Source: Anaerolineales bacterium
GTDB taxonomy: Bacteria > Chloroflexota > Anaerolineae > Anaerolineales > UBA11579
Length of the DNA stretch: 46,553 nt
Assembly: GCA_020059485.1 (NCBI GenBank)
Contig: JAGVCA010000017.1
Coordinates: 1-46,553 of the forward strand
Reading direction: 5' to 3'
Made by a program: the position numbers and the translations under genes. Positions 32,398 through 40,899 of the stretch are shown here, piece after piece (the stretch's first letter is position 1; each line of letters begins with the position of its first letter). Below the pieces are notes generated by a model. That model was not told the DNA's origin. It made no database searches and saw only the letters and a program-made list of their open reading frames with translations.

Positions 32398-32426
32398 ATT
32401 ATACTCATAATCGGGGTTTTTGTAAA
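32398..32426 (-). promoter_or_regulatory. Promoter of the LysM/NBR1 surface-protein operon
   Basis: On the minus strand TTTACA (32421-32426), a 17-nt spacer and TATAAT (32398-32403), about 95 nt before the ATG at 32299. The remaining stretch up to 32610 holds no gene. Confidence 0.75.
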
Positions 32427-32613
32427 ATCAGGATCTGAAGCGCGATCAGCCAGGTAACGCCGATGTGGGAACATGGAACTGGACCGGCATTGAAAGAGTA
32501 TCATCCCGGGCGGGGAGCAAGTGCCTGGCTGGGCGCAGTAGAACTCCCCCACCCGCCAATGCTTATCCGGGACCGAGCGCATTCCCGGATGGAGCACCTT
32601 GTGCCATTTTGAT

Positions 32614-32647
32614 TAAAAAAAGAACAGCCTGCTGTTAGGTCAGGCTG
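32614..32647 (-). terminator. Terminator of tRNA-Ser
   Basis: CAGCCTG/CAGGCTG 7-bp stem (32625-32631, 32641-32647) followed on the minus strand by TTCTTTTTTT. Confidence 0.85.
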
Positions 32648-32655
32648 CAATTCTG

Positions 32656-32742
32656 CGGAGAGGGTGGGATTCGAACCCACGGTGGTCCTAAGACCACAAC
32701 GGTTTTCGAGACCGCCCCATTCGTCCACTCTGGCACCTCTCC
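32656..32742 (-). tRNA. tRNA-Ser (anticodon CGA)
   Basis: 87 nt with the long variable arm of class II tRNAs. Acceptor GGAGAGG/CCTCTCC with discriminator G, anticodon loop CTCGAAA (anticodon CGA, reading TCG), variable arm TGGTCTTAGGACCA, T arm GTGGG TTCGAAT CCCAC. CCA is not encoded. Confidence 0.96.
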
Positions 32743-32760
32743 GATTGTTAAACGCAGGGT

Positions 32761-32788
32761 ATTATACCGCTTTCAGCCTGTGAATCAA
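32761..32788 (-). promoter_or_regulatory. tRNA-Ser promoter overlapping the lon stop codon
   Basis: TTGATT (32783-32788), a 16-nt spacer and TATAAT (32761-32766) on the minus strand; the -35 covers the lon stop codon, so the tRNA has its own promoter just inside the lon unit. Confidence 0.7.
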
Positions 32789-35340
32789 GCGCCGGGCTGC
32801 ACCGGTGTGCCCTTATCCTCCTGGCGCGGCTGCGAACTCCCGGAGGGCGCCGGTTTTTCTGTTTCCTGTTTGGCCTTCTCAGCCTTGCCCTCTTTCTTTT
32901 CCTTCCGCGGCCGTTTCTCCGGCTCATCATGCAGCGCGACTTCCAGCACCTCGTCCATGTGGCTGACGAACACCAGGTTCAGGTCGGATTGCACCTTTTT
33001 GGGCACATCCACCAGGTCTTTCTTGTTCTTTAGCGGCATAACAACCGTCTTCAAGCCATTCCGGTGTGCCGCCAACACTTTATTCCGCACCCCGCCGATC
33101 GCCAGCACCCGTCCCCTCAGCGTGACTTCGCCGGTCATGCAGACATCCTTGCGCACCTTCCGCCCTGTAAATGCGGAGATCACGGCGGTCGCCAGCGTGA
33201 TCCCGGCGCTCGGCCCGTCCTTCGGGATCGAGCCTTCCGGGACATGGATATGCACATCCAGGTTCTCGAATATTTCTGCTTTCAGGCCCAATTCCCGGGC
33301 GCGGGATTTCATGTAGGTCAAGGCTGCCTGGGCAGATTCCTGCATCACCTCGCCGATCTGGCCGGTTACCTGCAAGCCGCCCTTCCCTTCGGTCAGGGCC
33401 ACTTCTATCGGCATGATGTCGCCACCGGCCATCGTCCAGGCAATGCTGGTCGCCACGCCGATCTGATCTTCCGTCTCCACATCCGTGGTCGAAAACTCCG
33501 GCGGGCCGAGGTATTTCTCCACGGCTGTATCCGTAATCCGGCTGGGGAAATTCTTTTTCTCCGCCTTCAGACGGGCGATCTTGCGGCACACCCGACCAAT
33601 CTCACGCTCCAGATTTCGCACCCCGGCTTCGTATGTATATTCATTGATGATCCGGCGGATCGTCTTTTCGGTGAACGCGAGTTCACCTTCCTCCAGTCCG
33701 GCTTCATCCAGCTGGCGGGGCACCAGGAACTTCTTGGCGATCTCAACCTTCTCTTCCTCAATATAGCCGGGAAACTCAACCACTTCCATCCGGTCGAGCA
33801 GCGCCCAAGGAATATCGCTGCGGTGGTTGGCCGTGGTGATGAACAACACTTTCGACAGGTCATAGGGGATCTCGAGATAATGATCCGAGAACTCCTGGTT
33901 CTGCTCCGGGTCCAGCACCTCTAGCAGGGCGGCAGCCGGGTCGCCCCGGAAACCAACCCCCAGCTTGTCCACCTCATCCAGGATAAAGACCGGGTTGAGC
34001 GTCTCGGCGCGTTTCATCGTCTGGATGATCCGGCCGGGCAGCGCGCCGATATAGGTGCGGCGGTGACCGCGCATCTCGGCTTCATCCCGCACCCCGCCCA
34101 GCGAGATGCGCACAAATTTCCGTCCCAGCGCTTCCGCGATCGATTTGCCCAAGGTGGTCTTGCCGGTCCCGGGCGGGCCGACAAAGCACAGGATTGGCTG
34201 GCGGGTCCGGTTGGGTCTCAGGCTGCGGATGGCGATCGATTCCAGGATCCGGTCTTTCGGCTTTTCCAGCCCAAAGTGGTTCTTTTCCAGCACCTCGGTG
34301 GCGTTGAGCACATCCAGGTTGTCCTCGGATGTCTCTGTCCACGGCAGGTCGAGGATCCAATCAACATAGGTGCGGATCACCCCCACCTCTGGCGACATCG
34401 GGGGCATCTGGTACAGCCGCTCAAATTCTTTCAGGGCGGCTGCTTCAGCCTCTTTGGGGAGCTTGGCATTCTTGATGCGGGCATGCAGTTCCTGCAGTTC
34501 CTTGCTCCACGGGTCTTGTTCGCCCAGTTCGCGCTGGATCACCCGCATTTGCTCGCGCAGGTAATTCTCCCGTTGGCCGCGCTCGACCTCATCCTGCACC
34601 TTGGCATGCAGCTCGTCCTCGATCTCCAGCACACCCAGTTCGCGGATCAGCAGGCTGTTGACCTGTTCCAACCGGTCGGAGGGATCCAGGCTGAGCAGCA
34701 GCTTGTGCCGGTCGTCGAGGTGAACGGAGAATGAATTCGTCAGCATATCGGCCAGCCAGCCCGGCTCGTCGATCTGCATCAGGTAATTCAGGGCTTCATC
34801 CGGGATCGTACGGGTCAGTTCGGCATACCGTTTGAACAGACGCATCAGGTTTCGCATCAGGGCGGAGTCCTGCTGGGTCGGACGGGCACGCTCCTCGATC
34901 ACGCGGGCCCGGGCATACAGCACCGAGTCCTCCCGGAACATTTCAACGATCTCCACCCGGTAGCGGCCCTGGACGACAACCAGATTCTCACTGTGGGATG
35001 TCGAAAACATCTCACTGACGGCTGACAGGACACCGACCGGCAGAAAATCTTTCTTTTGGATGGAATGTTTGCGCGGATTGCGCTGCGGCAGAGCCACCAT
35101 TACCTGATCCTGCTGCCCGGCCGTCTCGATCGCCACCATCGTAGCCGAACGGCCCACCGGAAGCGGGACCACCATGTGTGGAAAGACGATCACCTCCCGC
35201 AGCGGCAGGACGGGACAAACAAGTATGCCATCCGGGTCCGGCGCAATATTGGGGATGTTCTCGAGCTGTTCAGCGCGTTGGTGCAGTTCCTCAGTATCCA
35301 GGTCGCCCTCGATCTGAGAATACCAGTCTTGGTCGGTCAT
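32785..35340 (-). CDS. lon: ATP-dependent protease La (Lon)
   Basis: Cytoplasmic AAA+ serine protease degrading misfolded and regulatory proteins. The 851 residues show the LonA order: N-terminal substrate domain (about 40-240), coiled coil, AAA+ module with Walker A GPPGTGKTT (388-396) and Walker B FILDEVDKLG, and the S16 protease domain with KDGPSAG (Ser711) and VRNKVLAA (Lys754). Ser-Lys spacing is 43 residues, as in E. coli Lon. The last 48 residues are a Lys/Glu/Pro-rich tail absent from standard Lon and probably disordered. The ATG at 35340 has AGGAGAG 6 nt upstream; an ATG at 35346 is possible. A TATAAT box lies between folC and lon, so it has its own promoter as well as possible read-through. 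Confidence 0.97.
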   Translation of the reverse strand: MTDQDWYSQIEGDLDTEELHQRAEQLENIPNIAPDPDGILVCPVLPLREVIVFPHMVVPLPVGRSATMVAIETAGQQDQVMVALPQRNPRKHSIQKKDFLPVGVLSAVSEMFSTSHSENLVVVQGRYRVEIVEMFREDSVLYARARVIEERARPTQQDSALMRNLMRLFKRYAELTRTIPDEALNYLMQIDEPGWLADMLTNSFSVHLDDRHKLLLSLDPSDRLEQVNSLLIRELGVLEIEDELHAKVQDEVERGQRENYLREQMRVIQRELGEQDPWSKELQELHARIKNAKLPKEAEAAALKEFERLYQMPPMSPEVGVIRTYVDWILDLPWTETSEDNLDVLNATEVLEKNHFGLEKPKDRILESIAIRSLRPNRTRQPILCFVGPPGTGKTTLGKSIAEALGRKFVRISLGGVRDEAEMRGHRRTYIGALPGRIIQTMKRAETLNPVFILDEVDKLGVGFRGDPAAALLEVLDPEQNQEFSDHYLEIPYDLSKVLFITTANHRSDIPWALLDRMEVVEFPGYIEEEKVEIAKKFLVPRQLDEAGLEEGELAFTEKTIRRIINEYTYEAGVRNLEREIGRVCRKIARLKAEKKNFPSRITDTAVEKYLGPPEFSTTDVETEDQIGVATSIAWTMAGGDIMPIEVALTEGKGGLQVTGQIGEVMQESAQAALTYMKSRARELGLKAEIFENLDVHIHVPEGSIPKDGPSAGITLATAVISAFTGRKVRKDVCMTGEVTLRGRVLAIGGVRNKVLAAHRNGLKTVVMPLKNKKDLVDVPKKVQSDLNLVFVSHMDEVLEVALHDEPEKRPRKEKKEGKAEKAKQETEKPAPSGSSQPRQEDKGTPVQPGA

Positions 35341-35382
35341 ACACACTCTCTCCTGGCGAATATTCCGCTATTATACCCAGAA

Positions 35383-36690
35383 TTAATCCAAATCCCTGCG
35401 AAGTTCTCCGACCAGGTACAGACTGCCGGTCACCAGCACCAGTCCATCTGGCCCGGCGGCCGCGCAAGCCTGCGCCAACGCTTGGCCTGGTTCCACCGCA
35501 ACCCCCGCGCTGAGGGCATAACCGGAGGCCAATTCCGCCAGGTGGGCCGCATCCGCCGCCCGGGGATGACCGGCCTGCACCAGCACCAGGCCGCTGGCCA
35601 GCGGCAGCAGTTCGGCAAACATCCCGGCGATATCCTTATCCTCCGAAGCGCCGAAAACGACCACCGGTTTTTGCTCCGGATAAAATTGCCGGATGGTCTG
35701 TGCCAGCCGCCGGGCAGAGTGGCGGTTGTGGGCGCCGTCGAAAACCATCTGCGGCTGACCAGGGAAGACTTCAAAACGGCCGGGCCAGCGCACTGTGGCA
35801 AAACCCTCCCGGATGGCCTCCAGCGGGAGGGCCAGGCCGCGGTCAGCAGCTGCCTGCAAAGCGGCAAAGGCTGCCGAAGCATTCTCCACCTGGTGCGGTC
35901 CCAGCAGCCGGGTGGTCAGTTCAACCGGGATGCCCTTCGAAGGCAGCATACGGAAGGTCTGTCCCTCCAGAGAGGCAGATAGCGGTGTGACCTGATACTG
36001 CTCTCCCACCAGGATCAAAGGGCTGTCCTTCTCCGCCGCGATCCGGCGGAGGACCTGCAGCGCCTCGTCCTCTTGCGGCGCTGAGACCACCGGTACACCG
36101 GGTTTGATGATCCCGCCCTTTTCCGCCGCGATCAGCGCCAGGGTGTCTCCGAGGATAGCGGTATGGTCGTAGGAAATATTGGCGATCACAGAGACCAGCG
36201 GGGTGAGGATATTGGTCGAATCCAACCGGCCGCCCATCCCCACTTCTACCACCGCACACGCCACCCCGGCCTGTTCAAAATACCAGAAGGCCAGTGCAGT
36301 TTGCAGTTCATAGGAGGTCAGGCCGGGCAGGCGCGGCGCAACGGCTTGCAGTGCCCGCATCCCCGCAATGAAGTCCGCTTGCGGGATCGGCTGGCTATTC
36401 ACCTGGATCCGCTCCCGGAAGTCTTGAAGATGCGGCGAGGTGTATAGTCCGGTAGTCAATCCGGCTGCTCGCAGGGCGGCGTCACAGTGCGCCGCCACCG
36501 AACCTTTGCCCTTCGTCCCAGCGATATGGATGCTTGGAAAAGAATCCTGCGGGTTCCCCAGCAGCGCCATCAGGTCAAACATCCGGGCCAGCTCAAACCG
36601 TTCCGGGGCGATCTGCTCCTGATGGGTCAGGCTGAAATCGACGTAACTGAACAGATAATCAAGTGCATCCTGGTAGGTTTCGATCTGCAT
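35383..36690 (-). CDS. folC: Bifunctional folylpolyglutamate synthase/dihydrofolate synthase
   Basis: Adds glutamate to dihydropteroate and to folates in the cytoplasm. The 435 residues include the Mur-ligase-type P-loop HIAGTKGKGSVAAHCD (55-70), the SPHLQDFRERIQVN loop, the VVEVGMGGRLDSTNIL motif and the C-terminal domain with VVFGASEDKDIAGM. The length is normal. The start ATG at 36690 has TACAAT ending 6 nt upstream and TTGTAG at 17-nt spacing, with no ribosome-binding site between, so the mRNA is probably leaderless. lon follows 42 nt downstream on the same strand. Confidence 0.95.
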   Translation of the reverse strand: MQIETYQDALDYLFSYVDFSLTHQEQIAPERFELARMFDLMALLGNPQDSFPSIHIAGTKGKGSVAAHCDAALRAAGLTTGLYTSPHLQDFRERIQVNSQPIPQADFIAGMRALQAVAPRLPGLTSYELQTALAFWYFEQAGVACAVVEVGMGGRLDSTNILTPLVSVIANISYDHTAILGDTLALIAAEKGGIIKPGVPVVSAPQEDEALQVLRRIAAEKDSPLILVGEQYQVTPLSASLEGQTFRMLPSKGIPVELTTRLLGPHQVENASAAFAALQAAADRGLALPLEAIREGFATVRWPGRFEVFPGQPQMVFDGAHNRHSARRLAQTIRQFYPEQKPVVVFGASEDKDIAGMFAELLPLASGLVLVQAGHPRAADAAHLAELASGYALSAGVAVEPGQALAQACAAAGPDGLVLVTGSLYLVGELRRDLD

Positions 36691-36696
36691 ATCCGG

Positions 36697-36725
36697 ATTG
36701 TACTGTCTGCGCTTCCAGGCTACAA
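36697..36725 (-). promoter_or_regulatory. Leaderless promoter of folC
   Basis: TTGTAG (36720-36725), 17-nt spacer, TACAAT (36697-36702), then 6 nt to the start codon. The clearest of the leaderless cases. Confidence 0.7.
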
Positions 36726-36770
36726 GGGGATATTTAATTAAGGCTTAACCCACTGATAACATATCCAACC

Positions 36771-36799
36771 TTGAAAAATTTGCACAAAGGATTTATTAT
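36771..36799 (+). promoter_or_regulatory. Promoter of the phosphonate-type transporter operon
   Basis: TTGAAA (36771-36776), 17-nt spacer, TATTAT (36794-36799); the start codon is about 45 nt beyond the predicted start point. Confidence 0.7.
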
Positions 36800-36850
36800 T
36801 AATCTAGCATTAACAAATGCGAACCAATCACTATGAGTAAAGGAGAAGAA

Positions 36851-37747
36851 ATGAAACACAAGAAGGCATTTTTGCTGATCGCAGTTGTGGCCATTCTGGC
36901 ACTGGCGCTCAGCGCATGTGGTGGTGAGGCTGAACTCGGCACCGAAGAAAACCCGATCGTCTGGGTGCTGGTCCCCTCTTCGGAGGCTGAAGGCGTCCTG
37001 ACCGGCTTCGAAAGCTTCGCTGACATGGTCTTCGAAGAGAGCGGCCTGGTAGTCCAGCCGTTCGTGGCCACCAACAACGCTGCTGCTATCGAAGCGCTGT
37101 GCAGCGGACAGGCTGACATGGGCGCGCTGAACACCTTCTCGACCGTCGTCGCCATCCAGCGCGGCTGCGTTGAGGTTGAACTGGTTGCGGTCCGCTTCGG
37201 CAGCCCGTTCTACAACGGCCAGATGCTGGCTGGTGCTGAAACTGGTGTTGAGACCATCGCCGATTTCGCCGGCAAGACCTTCTGCCGTGACGACGAGTTC
37301 TCCACCTCCTCCTGGATCATCCCGCTGCTCGAGATGCGCGCCGTGGGCATTGATGTCGAGAGCGAAGTCACCACAATCGACACCGGCGGTCACCCGCAGA
37401 ACGTGATCGGCATCCTGAACGGCGACTGCGAAGTTGGCGCCACCTACGTGGACGCCCGCACCGCTGTTGAAGAGGACTACCCGGATGTGATGGATCAGGT
37501 CAACGTGATCGCCCTGTCCGCCGACATCCCCAACGACGGCGTGCAGTACGCCACCGAATTCCCGCGGGAACTGCGTGACCAACTGAACCCGGCCCTGATC
37601 GCGGTGGCCGGCTCTGAGGCTGGCGCCGAAGCGCTGAGCAGCGCCTACTCCTGGGACGGGCTCGAGCTGAGGGACAACTCCTTCTACGATCCTTTCCTTC
37701 AGGTTCTGGAAGCCAGCGGCTTCGACATCACCACCCTGGTTGAGTAA
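36851..37747 (+). CDS. phnD: Phosphonate/phosphite/phosphate-type ABC transporter substrate-binding lipoprotein
   Basis: Extracytoplasmic receptor of 298 residues. The lipoprotein signal ends LSAC-GG (Cys near 21). The mature part matches the PhnD group: PIVWVLVPSSEAEGVLTGFE, CSGQADMGALNTFSTVVA, DFAGKTFCRDDEFSTSS, VGATYVDARTAVEEDYP and YATEFPRELRDQLNPALI. Known PhnD-type proteins bind phosphonates, phosphite or phosphate; the ligand here is undetermined and no C-P lyase or phosphite dehydrogenase gene is in the window. AGGAGAAG lies 2-8 nt before the ATG at 36851. It is followed by a strong hairpin terminator, then by phnC and phnE, an arrangement that lets the receptor be made in excess. Confidence 0.92.
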   Translation: MKHKKAFLLIAVVAILALALSACGGEAELGTEENPIVWVLVPSSEAEGVLTGFESFADMVFEESGLVVQPFVATNNAAAIEALCSGQADMGALNTFSTVVAIQRGCVEVELVAVRFGSPFYNGQMLAGAETGVETIADFAGKTFCRDDEFSTSSWIIPLLEMRAVGIDVESEVTTIDTGGHPQNVIGILNGDCEVGATYVDARTAVEEDYPDVMDQVNVIALSADIPNDGVQYATEFPRELRDQLNPALIAVAGSEAGAEALSSAYSWDGLELRDNSFYDPFLQVLEASGFDITTLVE

Positions 37748-37771
37748 TTCCGGGGGTTGGTAGTATAATCT

Positions 37772-37807
37772 AGAGGGGGGGAACGGAAACCGTTCCCCCC
37801 CTCTTTT
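37772..37807 (+). terminator. Intercistronic terminator between phnD and phnC
   Basis: A 14-bp GC-rich stem (GAGGGGGGGAACGG with CCGTTCCCCCCCTC, 3-nt loop) is followed by TTTTT. A TATAAT with TTGAGT 18 nt upstream precedes it directly (37739-37768), so a second promoter is possible but would start inside the hairpin. Confidence 0.85.
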
Positions 37808-37875
37808 TGAACCCAAAACCCCGTTGGGCAGGCAGGACATCCTCCTCCAGCCCCGGCATCTAGGAGGTCCACACT

Positions 37876-38661
37876 ATGCTTGAGATCCGCAACCTGACCA
37901 AGATCTACGATGATGGCACCAGGGCGCTCCATAACGTCAGCTTCACCGTTGAGGAAGGCGAATTCCTGGTCGTCATCGGACTGAGCGGTTCCGGTAAGTC
38001 GACGCTGCTGCGCTGCATCAACCGGTTGATCGACCCGACCGAAGGCGAGATCATCTGGAATGGCGTTGATCTCGCCAAGTTAGCCGGCGAGGATCTGCGC
38101 AAGGCCAGAAGGAAGATCGGGATGGTCTTCCAGCATTTCAACCTGGTCAAACGCTCCAGCGTGATGAACAACGTGCTCTCCGGCCGGCTGGGGTACACCC
38201 CAGCCTGGAAAAGCATCATCGGCCGTTTTTCCGCCGCTGACCGGGAAAAGGCATGGACCGCTCTGGACCGGCTTAATATCCGGGATCAGGCCCATAAACG
38301 GGCCGATGAACTCAGCGGCGGCCAGCAGCAGCGCGTTGGCATCGCCCGCGCCCTGATGCAGGAGCCGGAGATGATCCTGGCGGACGAACCGGTCGCCAGC
38401 CTCGACCCGGTCCTGGCCCATTCGATCCTTCGCTATCTGGAAAAACTCAACCAGGAAGACGACATGACCATCCTGTGCAGCCTGCACTACCTGGACCTCG
38501 TCCAGCGCTATGCCACCCGGGTGATCGGCCTGAAGGAAGGGGAGATCGTCTATCAAGGCACCCGGGAGGAGATCCGGGCCATGTCCGACCAGGAGTTCAA
38601 GGACATCTACGGCGAAGAAGCCGAACGGGTCGGCGAGCTGGTAGGCACCACCGGAGCTTAG
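37876..38661 (+). CDS. phnC: Phosphonate-type ABC transporter ATP-binding protein
   Basis: ATPase of 261 residues driving the importer. Walker [10 protein letters not shown] (near 37-45), Q-loop in [12 protein letters not shown], signature [15 protein letters not shown], Walker [14 protein letters not shown] and switch region [15 protein letters not shown] are all intact and of the PhnC type. GGAGG lies 8 nt before the ATG. It is followed by the permease gene 10 nt downstream. No sign of substrate specificity can be read from it. Confidence 0.95.
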   Translation: MLEIRNLTKIYDDGTRALHNVSFTVEEGEFLVVIGLSGSGKSTLLRCINRLIDPTEGEIIWNGVDLAKLAGEDLRKARRKIGMVFQHFNLVKRSSVMNNVLSGRLGYTPAWKSIIGRFSAADREKAWTALDRLNIRDQAHKRADELSGGQQQRVGIARALMQEPEMILADEPVASLDPVLAHSILRYLEKLNQEDDMTILCSLHYLDLVQRYATRVIGLKEGEIVYQGTREEIRAMSDQEFKDIYGEEAERVGELVGTTGA

Positions 38662-38671
38662 GGAGACAGAC

Positions 38672-40189
38672 ATGAAAACCACACGAAGGACGAAACCCGC
38701 CAGCGATGAAGAGTTGAAACCCAGCCGGATATCACCTACTCTGGCAGCCATCATCTCTGCGGTCATCCCTGGTCTGGGGCAAATGTTCACCCGCAATTTC
38801 CGCCGCGGCCTGGTGCTGCTGATCGGGTTTTTCAGCGCTGCAGGGCTGCTGATCTGGCGCTTCATTCTGGTCGCTCGGCGGGATGTCGGGTTTGTTGATA
38901 TCTTCACCAAGGGCATCCGCCTGCAGCCTGTGCTGCTGTTCCTGACCCTCGCCACGATCGTGCTGTGGATCTGGATCATCGTCGATGCCTATCTTTCCGC
39001 CAAGCGGCCGGTCGGACGCGCTGTGGGACTTTTCCTGATCCTGATCGTCGTCTATTTCAGCCTCGGCTGGCAGATCGGCCAGGTCGACCTGGTGGCGCTG
39101 GTCACCCAGATAGATGATGCCGAGAGCCAGGTCAATTCGATTGCCTGGCCCTGGTCTCGGGCGATCACCACCCCCGAAGAATACCTGGAAGCCCGGGCGA
39201 TCCTCTGGGTCCCCTGTACCGACGATACCCCGCCCCAACCGCCCCGCGAGGGAGACGAAGCCTACCTGGAGATCACTCCCAACTGCGGTGACCTTGGCGA
39301 GGTAGATGGCAGCCGTGGCACCCCGATCACACTGCGCGGCTATGGCTTACTGCCGAATGCAGAGGTCCGCATCCTGTGGAACGATCCCCTCAAACAGGTC
39401 TTTACCCACCGCGAGGCAGGCGAGTTTATGTTCTTCCCGGCCGATGAGAATGGCGAGTTTGAGGTTGATATCACTTTGCCTTACCGGCTGGTGCCGCCGA
39501 CCACGATCGGTGCGCAGGACTGGACGATCATCGCCCAGCAGGTCTCCAGCACCGGAAAACCTGAGCCCAGTCTGGAACTGAAGCTGGCAGTCGAGAAAAT
39601 GATCGAAACCATCTTCATCGGCATGATGGCGACCCTGTTCGGCATCATCTTGGCGATCCCGTTCAGTTTCCTGGCAGCCCGAAACCTAATGTCCGGGACT
39701 CGGATAACGTTGGTGATCTACTACCTCGTCCGGATGGTGCTCAATCTGGTGCGCTCGATCGAACCGCTGATCTGGGCGATCATCTTCGTGATCATCGTCG
39801 GTTTGGGGCCGTTTGCTGGCATCCTGGCCCTGACGATCCACTCGATCGCCGCACTGGGCAAGCTGTACTCCGAGTCGATCGAATCGATCGATTCCGGGCC
39901 GATTGAAGCCGTCCAGGCCACCGGCGCTAACTGGACCCAGACTGTGATGTATGCGGTCGTCCCGCAGATCATCCCGCCGTTCGTGTCCTTCACGATCTAC
40001 CGCTGGGATATCAACATCCGCATGTCCACCATCATTGGCTTTGTCGGCGGCGGCGGTATCGGTTACCTGATCTCCCAGTGGATCAGCAAGACGGACTTCA
40101 AGGCCACCGGCATCGCCATGTGGTTCATCGCCGTGACCGTGGCGATCCTGGATTACGTCAGCGCCGAGATCCGCGAGCGGTACGTGTGA
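38672..40189 (+). CDS. phnE: Phosphonate-type ABC permease with long N-terminal membrane and extracytoplasmic extension
   Basis: A 505-residue permease, about twice the usual 260-290 of PhnE. The C-terminal third (310-505) is a normal PhnE domain, with the EAA loop IEAVQATGANWTQTVMYAVVPQ (about 411-432) and the GGGGIGYLI segment. The N-terminal part has four predicted helices (about 22-40, 45-67, 87-108, 115-133), the first with a PGLGQMF turn as in TM2/DUF5683-type proteins, then an extracytoplasmic domain (about 140-300) containing an Ig/TIG-like beta segment (TPITLRGYGLLPNAEVRIL) and three cysteines. The reading frame is continuous, so it is a true fusion or an enlarged family variant. AGGGAG precedes the ATG. 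A strong terminator follows. Confidence 0.9.
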   Translation: MKTTRRTKPASDEELKPSRISPTLAAIISAVIPGLGQMFTRNFRRGLVLLIGFFSAAGLLIWRFILVARRDVGFVDIFTKGIRLQPVLLFLTLATIVLWIWIIVDAYLSAKRPVGRAVGLFLILIVVYFSLGWQIGQVDLVALVTQIDDAESQVNSIAWPWSRAITTPEEYLEARAILWVPCTDDTPPQPPREGDEAYLEITPNCGDLGEVDGSRGTPITLRGYGLLPNAEVRILWNDPLKQVFTHREAGEFMFFPADENGEFEVDITLPYRLVPPTTIGAQDWTIIAQQVSSTGKPEPSLELKLAVEKMIETIFIGMMATLFGIILAIPFSFLAARNLMSGTRITLVIYYLVRMVLNLVRSIEPLIWAIIFVIIVGLGPFAGILALTIHSIAALGKLYSESIESIDSGPIEAVQATGANWTQTVMYAVVPQIIPPFVSFTIYRWDINIRMSTIIGFVGGGGIGYLISQWISKTDFKATGIAMWFIAVTVAILDYVSAEIRERYV

Positions 40190-40210
40190 TCTAATCGGAA
40201 CGGTCTACGC

Positions 40211-40242
40211 GCCCCGGCTGTACAAACAGCCGGGGCTTTTTT
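40211..40242 (+). terminator. Terminator of the phosphonate-type transporter operon
   Basis: An 11-bp perfect stem (GCCCCGGCTGT/ACAGCCGGGGC, loop ACAA) followed by TTTTTT, 21 nt after the phnE stop. Confidence 0.92.
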
Positions 40243-40247
40243 GATGT

Positions 40248-40253
40248 TACAAT
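40248..40253 (+). promoter_or_regulatory. -10 box of a probable leaderless promoter for the SanA-like gene
   Basis: TACAAT ends 7 nt before the ATG at 40261; the intervening cgcccgc contains no ribosome-binding site. The -35 is poor because the preceding terminator occupies it. Confidence 0.5.
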
Positions 40254-40260
40254 CGCCCGC

Positions 40261-40899
40261 ATGACCAAACGTACATCCTGTTTCACCCGCCTGTTGCGCT
40301 GGGGATCGATCATCGTCTTTCTGGTCTTCCTCCCCCGCATCATCACCACCCTGGCGGCCGTCCCCCACACCTACAGCCTCGACGATCTGCCCGAGACGGA
40401 ATACGGTGTGGTGCTGGCTGCCGAGACGATCAACGGGCGGCCTTCCGCCGTGCTGCGCCACCGCATCGAGCGCGGAGTTGACCTCTATCTGGCCGGCAAG
40501 GTGCAAACCCTGGTGATGAGCGGCCGGGACCCGGAACCGGCCATCATGCGTGAGTACGCCATTTCCCTGGGCGTCCCGGAAGCGGACATTCTGCTGGATG
40601 ACGGCGGCATCCGCACCTATGCCACCTGCTATAATTCGCTCAACTTGTTAGGTCTCGAAGAGGCGGTCTTCGTCACCCAGCCCTTCCACCTACCGCGCAC
40701 CCTGTTTCTGTGCCGCGCCCTCGGCATCGAGGCTTCCGGAGTGGCGGCATATCACGGCCGCTACTGGCGGGGCTCGTGGATCGCCTGGAACATCCGTGAG
40801 ACCCTGGCCACCATCCTGGCCTTCCAGGACCTGTACATCCAGACACCCGACACGAGTGAATATGCCAGTTATGCCCAGGGAGAGACTCACCATGATTAA
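40261..40899 (+). CDS. SanA/YdcF-like (DUF218) membrane protein
   Basis: A 212-residue protein with one N-terminal membrane helix (about 12-34) and an extracytoplasmic DUF218 domain: YGVVLAAETINGRPSAVLRHRIERG, LVMSGRDPEPAIMREYAISLGVPEADILLDDGGIRTYATCYNS and AVFVTQPFHLPRTLFLCRALG. The domain is found in SanA, linked to vancomycin exclusion and envelope barrier function in enteric bacteria, and in YdcF, which binds SAM; the biochemical activity is unsettled. The usual domain pattern is kept. The stop codon overlaps the HD-domain gene's start by 8 nt, so the two are co-translated. Confidence 0.85.
   Translation: MTKRTSCFTRLLRWGSIIVFLVFLPRIITTLAAVPHTYSLDDLPETEYGVVLAAETINGRPSAVLRHRIERGVDLYLAGKVQTLVMSGRDPEPAIMREYAISLGVPEADILLDDGGIRTYATCYNSLNLLGLEEAVFVTQPFHLPRTLFLCRALGIEASGVAAYHGRYWRGSWIAWNIRETLATILAFQDLYIQTPDTSEYASYAQGETHHD

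Noticed and set aside
32382-32600. A 71-codon minus-strand frame upstream of the LysM-protein gene
   Set aside because: It spans the promoter and palindrome, lacks a ribosome-binding site and shows no protein-like features.
36734-37840. A 368-codon minus-strand open frame opposite phnD
   Set aside because: It lies wholly antisense to a clear lipoprotein gene and its promoter, has no recognisable domain and results from high-GC codon periodicity.
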